Origin: Conus ventricosus
Taxonomy: Eukaryota > Mollusca > Gastropoda > Neogastropoda > Conidae
Direction: 5' to 3'
Assembly: GCA_018398815.1 (NCBI GenBank)
Contig: CM031610.1
Span: forward strand, 29,170,788-29,234,787
DNA: 64,000 nt
Below, one piece after another: positions 10,739 to 22,792 of the stretch. The translations under genes and the position numbers were made by a program. The notes beneath the pieces are model-generated. The model did not search any database. It was not told the DNA's origin and was given only the letters and a program-made list of their open reading frames with translations. The first letter of the stretch is position 1. Each line of letters begins with the position of its first letter.

Positions 10739-13003
10739 GTGCTGCTGCCACGGACCCCAGCATCGCCAAAACAAGTGACGAATAGAACAGTATTCAAATT
10801 GCTTATTCAAACACAAGTGAACGCTAGGCACATTTCAATTTTTTTTTTCCCCATTGCAGATATTCTGCAGAACGTCTCCAACACAAGTTGAAGCTAGGTA
10901 CAGCAAAGGCAAGTTTCAGTGGGTCATTCATTGACATATCTGGCAAATGTGAACAGCCGTGTGGCTGGTGAGAGCAGTCGACAGACAGGGTATAAACACA
11001 CTGACTGGTCTTCGTAAGACTTCTACCATGCTCATTGTTCTTGACCAAAGAGTCGTGTTCGTAACACTGTTTCATCTGTGCTAGTTTCTCTTGGAATTTT
11101 GTGTTTTCAACTATGATAATCTGGATATTCATTTTTGGGTGATGGGGTTAAAAAAATCTTGGGCAAGGATTTCATGTTTCTATTCCATGTCATTCGTTCG
11201 TTTCTCTTAAGTGCTCATACCCATGGCTTCAAAGAGATAGTGGAGCCTTATGGAATTGTAGTCAAGTATAACCCTTCATGATTCAAGTAATCATTTGCAG
11301 ATGTTATCATACCTTTATCTCTGTGGCACAGATAGCAAAGTATATGTAAGTTCAGAATGGGAATGGTGTTTGTGCCATAACTTAAAGGATTCCAAGCTCT
11401 TCCATTGTACAGCCAATGTTTCTTCTGTCAACTGTTGTTTCTCCTGTGAACTAGAATTATTTTTCCTTCTTTTTTTCATGGTTTGGGGATCAGTGTACCT
11501 CCTTCTCCGCCTTACCCTTATTCTCGAAAATTTGATGCAAGTGCACATCAGAATGTCGGTGACATTGGTACCAGCTTGAACTTGCCTTTGGACATTTTTT
11601 GTAAAAGTCTTTTACAGGGATTTTTGAGTGAGTTGGCATACATGTCGATTGGGTTGGATTGTAAGGCTTTCTTTTAACCAAGTCTTTCATTCATAACTTA
11701 CAGTGTCTCCCACAGAATGTGTGTGATGATGGTATTTATTTGTAGAACATTAGACACAAAAAATCATGGTCATAATTATCTGCATGTATGCCAAGGCTAC
11801 AACTCAAATTGTGAAATTGTGACTGTCATCGTAGAAAGTGAATGGATCCTCAGTCAGAACAGTTGTCTGAATAAAGTTGCATGCTGTGTGGCAACCGAGA
11901 AATTTTTGTGCCATGTTTTTATTGTCGACTGGGGCTATGCATGTGTGTGTGAGAGAGACAGAGAGTGAGAGGATGACATTGATGACATTATAACAACAGT
12001 GGTGGATATTTGAATATCATTTTTTCAGAGCCGGATTCCAAGCCATATCACATGTATCACACAACAAGAAAGAACACAAGGACACTTACCAATGCATAGT
12101 CTCTCTCTACAAGTTTTGGTATTTTTCTGACAGTACTTTTAGTCTGTAAAGGTCTTTGCGCATCATTTGTCAATGTGAACAAACATTTGCACGCATGCAC
12201 ACGCACATGCTTAACAACCTTGGCTCCGAAAGGCAGCGGAGATCTTCCTGCTGACAGGCTATGGCTAAGGCGTGTCCCTTGCAATCTTAGGCATACCTAA
12301 TCCACCAGCTTCCTAAAAATGGACACAAGCATTCATTGTTCAAAGTTGTAAAAATGTGCCACTTCCATCTTTTTTTATTTAGCCATTTCATCCTTTGTGG
12401 CCCCCCAATAGCATCATTCACAGGCTACTGATAAAAGACCCCATTTACAGTCACACCCACATTTGTCATATTGTAACCCCATCACTGTAATCCAAAAGGA
12501 GCAATTGATTCTGAGTCGCCTTAGGGCAACCTGCTTGTGGAAACCATGCTGCTGCCAAGTCACTTCTACCTTGTTAAGTCGCATGGGTCTTCTGATTCAA
12601 CGTCTTTATTTTGAGGACAACACCTACTTATCTCCCATTGACAATTATTGTTTAGTAGCAATGTCAGCATGAATGCGTGTCATCCTCAGAAGTTGCCACC
12701 ACACCTGTTCTATAACAGTCCCAATGAACTTGCCAATACTGGCATCTTTGACCGAAACCGCCACTGGTATAAATGTGAATAGGAATCAAACTAAGGCTGC
12801 CACAAGAGCAGGGCATGAAGGGCCACAGAATTTGAGACTTGAACAAAAAAAATCATGATCAGTTAAGACGATGAAAAGTATGCCATGGAATTCAATTCTT
12901 GTCTGAGACTATACATCTCGTCTGTGCATGCGCACACTGTGTGTGTGTGTGTGTGAGTTTCTGCATGAGTGCATGTGTGAGTATTCTACAATGCCTAAAT
13001 AAA
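10739..13003 (+). other. SND1: Probable SND1 3' UTR
   Basis: No reading frame of interest follows the stop. The first canonical AATAAA I noted on this strand downstream is at 12998-13003, just after a short GT repeat (about 12941-12955). That would give a 3' UTR of roughly 2.3 kb. The end is inferred; transcript data would place it. Confidence 0.45.
12998..13003 (+). promoter_or_regulatory. Candidate SND1 polyadenylation signal
   Basis: Canonical AATAAA in TGCCTAAATAAAG. It is the best-placed signal seen downstream of the SND1 stop. Confidence 0.4.
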
Positions 13004-15280
13004 GAATGGACTTAGACCTATGAACTTAACGATTATTTCCGTAACGTCTGCCTGAACTGTTCACCCAGGCTGTTTGAGGAGTCTGACAACAGTTAACTGC
13101 ACCAGATATCTCCTTCCATAATCTCTAAACCATTTATGACTTTCTTCTACACCAGAAAGTCGACTCTAGATGGGCATAAACAAAATTAATACAGTTAAAA
13201 ACACAGAATTCAATGGTTGTTATAGCTGTCTGTTAAGGATTCAATACAAATAGATCACTCTTTTCATGCTATCTCTCTTCCTCATCTGCTTCTGTACAGA
13301 AAAATAGTTTTGAGTGTAATAGAAAAAAAAATTGTATTGGCTTCATTTGTAATCCTGCACTCGGACCTAAAATGCTTACATCACGTTTCAGGCCTCGAAA
13401 ACTCACTTGTGACGCTAATCAGCTGGCATTCATTTAAAAAGAAAGTTTTCCTTTCATTTTAATCTGTCTGCTTAGAACCGCATGCCATGTATCTTAATGG
13501 ACACTGATAACAAAGGAAAGGAGGAGAATCAACTTTCAGACAAAATACATATCGGAGCAATCTAGCCATTGTGCATCTATACATAGATAGACAGGTTTTC
13601 CTTTAATAAGTGTTTTAAATTAAGCTGTTTCCATCATTAAAAACTAAAATAGAACAATCAAACTGAAAACTGGCTGGCACGTGGCACATGAATAACTGAC
13701 TCCGACTCCAGATCAAGCATAAGCAAGAAAACATGTTAGGTTTAGTTGCTATGGCCTTGTACACAAAGATGACGCTGCAACATTGAAGCAGAGAGTTTTT
13801 CATGGACGAGAGCATAATCTGATGCCAGTTACTCGCTGAGAGGCCTGCTTATCTCTGTGGCTTCTTGCAGCAGTTGCGGGGTGACTCTTCCATCACCATA
13901 TGGTTCCTGAAAACAATTTGCTGTTTCTGATCTATAATGCTGGGCACAGAAGTGCCAAAGAGACTGACTGTGATGATGTCATTGAACCAAAGACAGCGCA
14001 GTTGTCTGGATGCTTTTCGACACTCTCAGGACTGCAGTGTGGTTGTGACTGTGGATTTGTAACTCTCGGAGCTGGTCTGGGAAAGAATGTGTGGAACAGA
14101 GATGGGTATGAACTCTGTTCTTGATGAAGTCGATCAGGCCTGGGGTTCTTGTCAGAGTGCTTGAAAAACGCAGCTGCATCGAAGAACACACCCACTGCCT
14201 AGCTATCTGTTGTCTTTACTTCTCTGCCTTTTGCTTCCTTCTCTTTATAGTTTCATTTGCATGTTTTTACCTTTTTCTTTTTTTGAAAACAACACTTATC
14301 AATGATGTGCGGCATGCTCGCTTCACACACACACACACACACACACACGTACAACTGCACCTTGCCAGATCACACCACTCTGGTAAAGCGTACTAGGTCT
14401 GTCGCCCTCTCACTTGTACTCATGTGAGAGGGAATGCGGGAAGAAACGGACGAGATCTGCTCAGTCACCGAACAATCTAACCTGTAGTTCAACAATCCAA
14501 GTGACTGTAAAAGGCTTATTCCAACAGAAACGTAGAAATCCGAGACGGCGAGCGAACACACGGATATACATTCAGAGGCGCACGTGTGCGTGCACGCAAA
14601 CAGACACATACACACAAATACAATAAGCAAGCACAGACGGACAACTCGCACACTTTGTACGCACACACCCATGCTCGCAGACATACACAAACTATGCCAT
14701 GTTCGTGTGTCTGTGTCTGTGTGTGTGTCCCCGTTCACATATACGCACTTGCCTGTGTGTTAGGGTCACAATATCATAGTTGGTGCGACTGGAGTGCAAT
14801 AAGTTTGATTTGGTGAGCCATTTATCCTTTATTAGAAACAAGGAGAAAATGTCATTCTGGCATGTGCCAATACAACCTTTCAGGAGTCAGTCTACTTTGA
14901 AGCTGGTTAGTGGGGAAGGGGTGGGAGGAATCTGATGTATCCCTTTTCCCCTCTCTCTCTTTGCAACATATTTTCATCTCGATTTGCCGTTTCTCTCTCT
15001 CTCTCTCTCTCTCTCGCCCCACCTTCCAACAAGCAAAACTTTAAAAAAAAAAAAAAAAATTCAATGACAAACATCACTCCATACACACTGAACACACTAT
15101 GATTATCAGACATCATCAATCAAACCTCACAAACTACAAGAGAATCTAATGAATATACATGTCTCACTTACATATATAAATTTTCCACCGTCTTGGATCC
15201 AAATAGTCTTTTCTATCAGTTCTATCTAAACCCCTCCATTCCAGTCTGGATTCCAGTCTAATCATTCCTGCCACACAGCA
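13004..15280. other. Intergenic stretch with microsatellites
   Basis: No gene recognised. It holds an (AC)n at 14324-14348, CA/CG-rich low-complexity sequence at 14575-14760, a (TC)n at 14991-15014 and an A run at about 15042-15059. Open frames of 60-120 codons come mainly from these repeats. Confidence 0.5.
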
Positions 15281-15289
15281 TTATCACGA

Positions 15290-15780
15290 ACATGTTTCTT
15301 GTGGCTTTTAAATATGAACAAGTCACAACTGACAGAGGAGTTTGTCCTAACTTCAAAAAGGTGTTTGATCTTGTTGATCACTCCATTCTTTTAAAGAAGC
15401 TGTCTGCCTGTTTTGAACCATTCTTCAATCTCGTTATTCCAATCATCCTTAAATGACAGGCCTCAGTAAGTGCTGCTAAATGGCAACACCTCCTCCAGAC
15501 TTTTTCAGACATGGAGTCCCAAAAGGCCTCCTCCTCCTACTCTGCATGTTCATCAATGATTTACTGTTATCCATAACGGATGACAAAGTCATGACAGATT
15601 TATTTGCTGATGACTCGTCGCTCTAAACAAATGGCAGAAATCTACAAACAATAGAAACATCTGTCCAGAAAACTCTAAATGAAGTATGAGACTGGTGTGA
15701 TCCAAACTCAAATGTCATGCACCTAACCAAAACCAAATTTATGATTATAACTACTCGCAAGAAACACCACTTGGTTCTTC
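15290..15780 (+). pseudogene. Decayed non-LTR reverse transcriptase fragment
   Basis: Broken frames carry ordered reverse-transcriptase motifs: FKKVFDLVDHSILLKKL, then SPKG-like sequence and CMFINDLL, then LFADDSSL (the catalytic ADD box), then a TKTKFMIITT motif. Several shifts and stops lie between them. The fragment lacks endonuclease and both ends. It resembles the jockey/CR1-like LINEs common in molluscs. Its copy in the other arm is near 29800-30340. Confidence 0.7.
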
Positions 15781-15799
15781 TTTACCTAAAACTTTCTTT

Positions 15800-16190
15800 C
15801 TTTCTTTTCCGTAGAGTGTCCACAATCATCAAGTTGATTATTTTGACACTTTTGTGTGTATGACCGTTTTTTATTTCGCCATTAAGGCAGCCATACTCCA
15901 ACTTCGGGGAACGTGCATGCTATATGTAATGTGTCATCCATACCAACAGCCAAACTGGCCTCTTCCAAAAGTTAGTAATGGGATTTTACGTGTGTGCAAG
16001 ATGTTATGCCTGCGTTTACACATGGAACCTCGGTTTATAGTATCATTTGAAGGACTGTATGGAAAATGGAGTCAGAACCAATGTTAAGTCCAAGGGAAAA
16101 ATCCCCTGTACCAAAACGGCCCGGCGGAAATTCGAACCCGCAACCCCAAGATTACGAGTCCGGCGCTCTACCAACTGAGCTGTTCCGGCC
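15800..16190 (-). mobile_element. tRNA-derived SINE
   Basis: Read on the - strand, the element starts with a tRNA-like head (16117-16190) and continues through a conserved body with GGAGTATGGCTGCCTTAATG and AAAAACGGTCATACACAC. It ends in a TCAAGTTGATTATTTTGACAC-like tail near 15810. I recognise the body as a common mollusc SINE type, recalled and not searched. The end near 15800 is approximate. The other arm has the same insertion at 29399-29790. Confidence 0.75.
16117..16190 (-). ncRNA. tRNA-like SINE head (pseudo-tRNA)
   Basis: A 74-nt tRNA-like fold is visible, with D arm GCTCAGTTGGTAGAGC, a CTCGTAA anticodon loop (CGT, Thr-like) and T arm GGGTTCGAATTT containing the B box. The acceptor stem has two mismatches (GGCCGGA against CCGGGCC) and the anticodon stem has one. 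It is also joined directly to a SINE body. I therefore call it the RNA polymerase III promoter head of the SINE, not a working tRNA gene. Confidence 0.75.
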
Positions 16191-17161
16191 CACTTTATTC
16201 ATTGGATGGTACTTCTCTCAAACAGGTAGATGAGCATTGTGTTTTACGTGTAATAATATATCAAGGATTAAAATAGTGACCTTATCTCAATAATTCATGC
16301 AACATCATCTCATAAAAAACTTTGAACATACTTCCCCTGAATAAGCTGCAACTTTCATTCAACGAGTCGTCATTTATGTTAAAATTTTTGGCAAATACCA
16401 TGCCATGTGATATTAAGGCACTATTCTTCTTCTTCTTTCTTTAAGTGTCCGCCTTCATCAAGTTGAAGATTCTGACACTGTAGTAGTAGGGGGTTTCCGG
16501 ATCAACGGTATTTACAAGACTGAACAGCTGTTCTGGCTCATTGACATTCCTTCTCCCCTATCCTCTCTTCAAACGAACTAAAAATAAATCTTTCTCCCCT
16601 ACCCATGCGTGATCGATGCAAAACTAGCCTATTTTAGTCTGGGTCTTATAGATGTAAGCTTAGTCTGGGCCACATGTCTACAAAATATGAATGCTCTAAA
16701 AATTTAAAGAAAAATTACTTAAACATCTCATGTCTCAAGAATTTGATTACTTGACTAAAGTTTACAAACTTCCATTTGCAAATTCTTCTGTAAAACATGA
16801 TTTGAACACGCCATCTTCTTCTTCCTCGTTCGCTTCCCATTAGATGAGCAGCCCGGTGTCCTCGATCTGAACACATCTCTATTAAATTGCTTATCCCCAA
16901 TCCCACTCTATCTCTTACCCCTATCCTTGCCCCCACCTCTCTCTTTGTTTTTTTTTCCCCTTCTATTTGACTATCCAGCATGTCATCATCACACTTATGA
17001 ATTGTCTGTTTGGTATAAAAATTACATTACAGTGCGGTTATGCCGATTTGTCAGTTTGAATATGTATTGATATGGTTTTTGCATGACAAAGACACAGACT
17101 GTGCCCCAGCCTAAAATTTTCATCCTTAAGCACCAAATCTCTCTCTATCTCTCTTCACCCT

Positions 17162-17204
<43 letters not shown>

Positions 17205-17233
17205 CTACCAGACTTCGTAGCTGCTCTCGATGT
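16191..17233. other. Non-coding spacer with GA microsatellite
   Basis: No gene seen. A motif AAGTGTCCGCCTTCATCAAG at about 16441-16460 resembles the tail of the neighbouring SINE, so a second short retroposon fragment is likely. A (GA)n tract occupies about 17166-17201; it is longer and interrupted in the other arm. Confidence 0.5.
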
Positions 17234-18262
17234 ATAGTAGTAGTAGTAGTAAATTAGGGACTAGCTTAGGCTCTCATGAGCCTTTATACGTTACATCTTT
17301 ATCATAACAAATGCATAGGTCTGCTTTATGCATGCAATTTTTCCAACACTAATCAACATCAAATTTCCTAACTAAGCAATTTTGGTCTCTATCTAGTAGA
17401 TTTTTTAATTGATTAGTATCTGGTGCATTTTTAGTAGTTACTGAAAGTGCATTCCAATGCTGAACAACTCTATTGCTAAATGTATATTTTCGAAAGCTAG
17501 TACGGCTGTAATTAAAAAATAATTTGAAATCAGAGTGAATTGTTAATCGTGCAGTATTAATACTGAAAATCTTATTAAAATTTAAATGATCTTAATTATT
17601 TATTATTTTATACACCTGAATCAGATCTCCTCTGAAACGTCTGTATTTCAGAGATGGTAAATTTAAATATGACAGTCGTTCTGTATATTCCCAATCCTTT
17701 ATTTTATGTATCAATCTAGTTGCCCTTTTTTGTACACTCTCTATGGATTGCCTCTTTAAGTATGGACTCCAAACAGTATTACCAAATTCTAAATGGACCG
17801 CACCAACATTTGCTAAACACAGAAAAATAATCTTTTTTCAAGGAAATTTAAATGATCTTTTACATTATTTCGAGAGTTTTATTGCTTTATTATAGCACTT
17901 GAAATACTGAAACAATTTATTTTTATTAAATTTTGAAATATCACACCTAAATCTTTCACCTCCTCAAACTGCGATCGTAGTGCATACACATTTTTACCTC
18001 ACATAGTATCTTATATACCTCATTTGGGTTATTATACCTATATGAAGTACTTTTGCATTTCGTTTCATTAAAAATAAGTTCCATTAATCTGACCATTTTC
18101 ATTCTTAGTTGGTCAATATTTTGTAAGATTTTAACTAATTTTAGTTTGAGTTAAATATTATTGTATCATCAGCAAACACTTTGCAACAACTCTGTATGGC
18201 CTTCAGGTAAATCAAATATATTAAAGGGTAAATAAAATAGGTCTACAAAAACAAAACCATTA
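17234..18262 (-). mobile_element. CR1-like LINE fragment B, 3' half
   Basis: On the - strand this is the 3' part of a reverse transcriptase followed by a (CTA)n tail at 17234-17250. In the cleaner copy of the other arm (27330-28313), the motifs LPEGIQSC, FADDTKIYN, KDLGV, NKANKTL, IIKRSF and VQKRATRLIH appear in order. It is 5'-truncated, and its truncated end abuts the truncated 5' end of LINE A, giving a head-to-head pair. Confidence 0.75.
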
Positions 18263-21143
18263 AGAGGTGTACATTAAATGTCAGAAGTCAATGAATGCCG
18301 AGAGTGTGCGGAAATAAATGTTAATTTCAGGAAAGAGTGTGTGTGCTCAGTCGAGAAGTGTCCAAATGGTAAAATTTTTATTTGGATGTATTACCGAAGC
18401 CCAAACACTAGCTTGACGAAAAATGATAAGAAATTATTACAATACTTAAATCTGATATGGTATCGAAGTATACTAAGGTGTGCGTTATTGGTCGACTTAA
18501 TTTTCCAGCGTCCATGTGGGATGGAAATTGGACATGAGAAAAAAATGACAGCATTAAACAAAATGTGCTAGCTCCTTTTTGAATACAGAAGGTATTCACA
18601 CCGACAAGGAGGAATTGAAATCAAAACTACATTGGATGACTGGAAAAATGTAATTGAAGATAATTCTATTTCGGACATTGTGCATCTTGCCCATTGGGTA
18701 AAAGTGACCATGATGTTTTGGCAATATCAGCTTCACATTCTAATAAAAAAGAAAAAAAACAGTTTAAGTATATTTACAAACTTAGCAAGGTGATTATTAT
18801 AAGTTTAGAAAAGATTGTAAATGGATCATGATTGGTCTGGATGTCAGAAATGAATAGCGAAGAGAGAGTTGTGAACAGCATAAAAAGATTACTGCATAAT
18901 GGTATGAGAAATGTATCCCTAAAGTTAAAATTTAGGGATACTAAAAAAGGTACAACCTTTATGGATTAATCAGACAGCGTTCAGATGTACAAAAAGAAAT
19001 ATAAACTATTCAAAAGATACCTTACGACTAATCAGGTTATGCTTAATCTGAAATACATAAAGGAAAGAAACAAATGTAAAAAGTTGATAAAAAGAAATAA
19101 GAAGAGAATATGAGAAGCAGATCGCCAATGAAGGTACAAAATAAATTCCCAAAAAGTTTTGAGGTATGTCAAACAGCAAATGAAAATGATACAGGTGTAA
19201 GTGCATTAAGAGACCTGTGTTACAATGCGTTGATTGACAATGGAATACAGGGCTCAAAATTTAATACATTTTTTTTCAAGTGTATTTACCCAGAAAAAAT
19301 ATGCATATTCCGGACTTGAGAGAAGGATTGTTATTCAAATGGGGTAATGTTAACAGAATTCAGTCACTACCCAAAGCTGTGGAGAGTAAATTAAAACACT
19401 TAACCCAAATAAGCACAGGGTCCTGATTTTATTGCCACCAAGGGAACTAAAAGAGCTATGTGAGGAACTATCAGTTCCACTGTGTTCATTTTTTAATAAG
19501 ACACTTGAAACTGGTGTATTACCGAAGTACTGGAAAACGGCAGAGGTGACAGCGATTTTTAAGAAAGGTTACAAAAAGTGAACCTGAGCAACTACAGACC
19601 TGTAAGTCATACTTGTATCTTATGCAAGGTTTTAGCAGAAAGTATTGTCAGAGACTCAATAGTCTCCTATTTTTACAGATAATAATTTATATTCTAAATG
19701 TCAGCATGGTTTTTCGAAAAAACGAATCATGTGTCACACATTTGTTAGAGTTATGTAGGAAATAACAACAATGCTAGAAGGCAGACAAGGAATTGATATC
19801 ATAAACCTGGATTTAGAAAAGCTTTTGAAACGGTTCCGCATAAGAAGACTCCCTATAAAGCTAGCACATACGTAAGGTGGCACCTTAATAAAATGGATCA
19901 AAACTTTCTGATTGATAGAACTCAACAAGTCATAGTTGGGGCCAGGGCCAAATCAAAGAAAAGTAATGAACTTAGTGGTATCCCTCAAGGAAGGTATATT
20001 GGAAACCTGGTTCTTTTGCAACTATTATTATAAATTTCTACCAGACAAAACCTTGTCATTCCTATGACAAAATAATTCGCAGATGAACAAGATTTACAAT
20101 TGTACATCCAAGATTACTTGGAATACAAGGGAACTGATAGGGTCTAGCAGGCGGACAGTGGCGAGGGGCGAGTAAGTGATGGCTGAATATCTGGTGGGGT
20201 GTTGTCGATCTGTGTGAGGCGTATTTCGGGATGCTTGATTACTCATGGTGTAATGACGCGAGGACCGGAGCGCGATGTGTTTTGAGGTGTTATTATGACA
20301 TCTCTGGCGGGTAATGATAATCAAATCATAATAGGCTGATGGATGGTTGCGTTCATAGGTATTAGGAGGATGTGCGATGGTAGGCACTGCGGAGGTCCGG
20401 CAGTAGTGGCTCTTACAGAAGAAAAAACTTGGGTGTTACCTTCGATACAAGGTTGTCATTTGACCCTCACTTACAGAGAGAGGTAAAATAAAATCTAACC
20501 AGATTCGGTATACATAAAAAGGAGTTTTATACTTATTTAATAAAGATACTTTTTTGAAATTATACAAAGCTTTTGTCAGGCCCACAATTGGAGTAATGCT
20601 AATGTGAGTTTGGACCCTTTTTTAAAGCGTCCATCAATAATGATAGAAAAGGTTCAAAGACGAGTACCAAATTGCTGAAGCATTGCAAAAAACTTATCAA
20701 ATAAATAAGATTGAAATATTTGAATTGCACTCGCTGAGGGACGGAAGGATCAGAGGTTACCTAATTCAAGTTTATAAGATTCTATAATGGCTATGATGAA
20801 ATTGACATTTGAGACATTCTTTTCTGTTGCACAAACTTCGAGTACTAGAAACTCTGAAGGAAAGATTTTTATAAAGCACTGTAACACTAATCAACGTAAA
20901 TTTTCATTTCTTATAGAGTTGCTAACCACTGGAATGAAATACCTACTAACCATTAAATTTGCACCTGATATTAATACTTTCAAGAATTTTCTAGACAATG
21001 ATTCAAAATTTAGAGAATTGTTTCATGACTATGATGGATTGCAATGAAGATATTAATTGTAGCATGCCATATGACCCAAAAAGTGAAGAAATTTAGAGGG
21101 GACACATGATTGACCGTGAGGTCTAGGCTAATGAAGCCAGTCC

Positions 21144-21174
<31 letters not shown>
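18263..21174 (+). mobile_element. CR1-like LINE A, 5'-truncated, heavily broken copy
   Basis: This copy holds an endonuclease remnant (YRSPNTSLTKND) and reverse-transcriptase pieces (LKELCEELSVPLCSFFNKT, a PQG-type box), ending with a (CTA)n tail at 21144-21174. Compared with the allele-like copy in the other arm it is full of small indels. Between about 20125 and 20405 it has unrelated sequence where the other copy has the palm and thumb region. Much of the damage may be consensus error. Confidence 0.7.
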
Positions 21175-21192
21175 AATATTGCCTTGTATAAC

Positions 21193-21864
21193 AGTTATGT
21201 CCCTTGATATCTTAATGGGTGTCCTGCGCGTGCCTGTACCCATCGTCAACACAGCGCAGGCCTCCAAGGGTGGTACAGGACTGTTCTAAAGGCAGGTGAA
21301 GACAGTGCTTCTCTGGGTCCTCCCCAGCACCTTCGGGTGTTTCTTTTTCTTCTTTGCCTTAACTAGGCTGACCCTGGAGAAAGGTCCAGTGACTGTGAGG
21401 AAAGACCCACTGACCACAGGGAAAGTCCTGTTGACAGTGGGAAAGACTACAACTTTGGATTCTCTCTTGAGGGCACATAAGACCGTATGGCGAAAGCTTG
21501 GCTGTGTCTGGAGTGGCACTGTCTTCATCTGTCCATGGCAGGGTGGTTGGGTCTGTGGGGTGTGCTCGGCAGCTGGAGGGTGGTGTTTTTCGCCGGTGGG
21601 CTCTGCAGTCATGAAATACGGGCTGGTACACCCATGGGGATGCTACTTTAAGGCTGTTATGAGCTGCATCCTGTAGTCTAATTTACCTCTGTTCAGGAGC
21701 AGTTATGTCCCTTGATATCTTAATGGAGTGTCCTGCGCGTGCCTGTACCCATCGTCAACACAGCGCAGGCCTCCAAGGGTGGTACAGGACTGTTCTAAAG
21801 GCAGGCGAAGACAGTGCTTCTCTGGGTCCTCCCCAGCACCTTCGGGTGTTTCTTTTTCTTCTTC
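21193..21864 (+). mobile_element. TRIM-like element with 160 bp direct terminal repeats
   Basis: Nearly identical direct repeats occupy about 21193-21354 and 21701-21864, starting AGTTATGTCCCTTGATATC and ending CTTTTTCTTCTT. They enclose about 345 bp of interior. The element is flanked by TATAAC at 21187-21192 and 21865-21870, a likely target-site duplication. The repeats lack the usual TG...CA ends, so it may be an unusual small LTR element or a partial tandem duplication. A 126-codon frame through it is probably incidental. The other arm carries the same insertion at 23847-24522. Confidence 0.6.
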
Positions 21865-21919
21865 TATAACACCTAGTCTGAAGCAATTTCAGTTATCGAC
21901 ATCAGCTGGGTCTACTTGA

Positions 21920-22792
21920 CAACTGGCGACAAACTGGAGAATGAGGGTAGGCCTAGTCCAAGGTTTGTGGCAACAAATCTGGTTTTTGCGGGGAACGGGG
22001 CCTGCCAACATTGTCGTCTGCGACACTTTGAGCAGACAACAATTTCGTGCGTAACAGTGCTCTGTTGGCTCTACAATGCTGTTTCCACCGTACAATGTTT
22101 AAACGCCTGTACTGAATCAACATTTATCATGATACGATACCTAAAATGTACAACAACTTTGTAATTATACAATATGGTTTGAAAAATCCTTTTTGCTTCT
22201 GTGGCAAAGTGGACTTAGGGCAAAGGCAAGAGCTCGATCGAAACCAAGGATTTTCAACTTCAATCTTATATATGTTGGATGCTCAATCTCATCTTCGTGC
22301 CTGCCACTTTGCACAGATTAATCATGCAGACTAAATCTGCTGGGTGTTGTGGATCAATAGAAGTAGCAGAGACAGCAAGCAACCAGCGCTCAGATCAGCC
22401 AGGCAAACAATCTTGAGACCAGACCAGAATCGATGTTTCTCTTCTCTTTTATGTCAGCAAGGATGGTCAGCAAGCATCTGTCAGCGAGACCCGTCAGCAA
22501 GAACAACGCAAGAACAACTGCGCAAGAACAACCACGAACACAAAAACACACTCTCCTTTTATACATGCTCGTCGTCAATTGATCGGACGACCAACACTAC
22601 CACATCACCCTAACAACATAACATCGAAACAAATCTAACGACCAACTCTACGACATCATCCTACCAACATGACATCGAGCAAAAATAATACTATAACAAA
22701 CTATCGATAAACGCAATATAACTAATTCTAATTCTAACCATAATCCCCTTTAAATGTAAACTTAATCAGTACAATTGCAACTGTTCAAATTT
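21920..22792. other. Unique end of first contig
   Basis: These 873 bp have no counterpart in the inverted arm. No gene is seen. A degenerate ~54 bp duplication (GACCAAC...CATCGA) lies at about 22587-22680, preceded by AAGAACAAC-type repeats at 22497-22540. The contig stops at the first N gap. Confidence 0.6.

Larger units (their letters stand above)
6567..21919 (+). repeat. Left arm of a 15 kb inverted repeat
   Basis: This segment reappears, reverse-complemented, as 23793-39001. Matching landmarks include the SND1 exons, the BED transposon, the tRNA-headed SINE, both LINEs and the TRIM-like element. Paired coordinates sum to 45,573 near the outer end and 45,712 near the inner end, so net indel differences are small. 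Arms differ by scattered substitutions, single-base indels and microsatellite length. The partner arm is an entire contig between two 1,000-N gaps, which points to an allelic contig placed backwards rather than a true palindrome. Confidence 0.9.

Noticed and set aside
13850..14200. Possible transposase-like - strand frames of 70-87 codons
   Set aside because: Two overlapping frames with no motif I can name; not distinguishable from chance.
14324..14816. His/Thr- and Cys/Val-rich frames near CA or GT repeats (also 49445-49682 and 54038-54511)
   Set aside because: They are produced by simple repeats in every frame and show no conserved domain.
16117..16190. A tRNA-Thr(CGT) gene
   Set aside because: Mismatches in the acceptor and anticodon stems and direct fusion to a SINE body make it a SINE promoter head.
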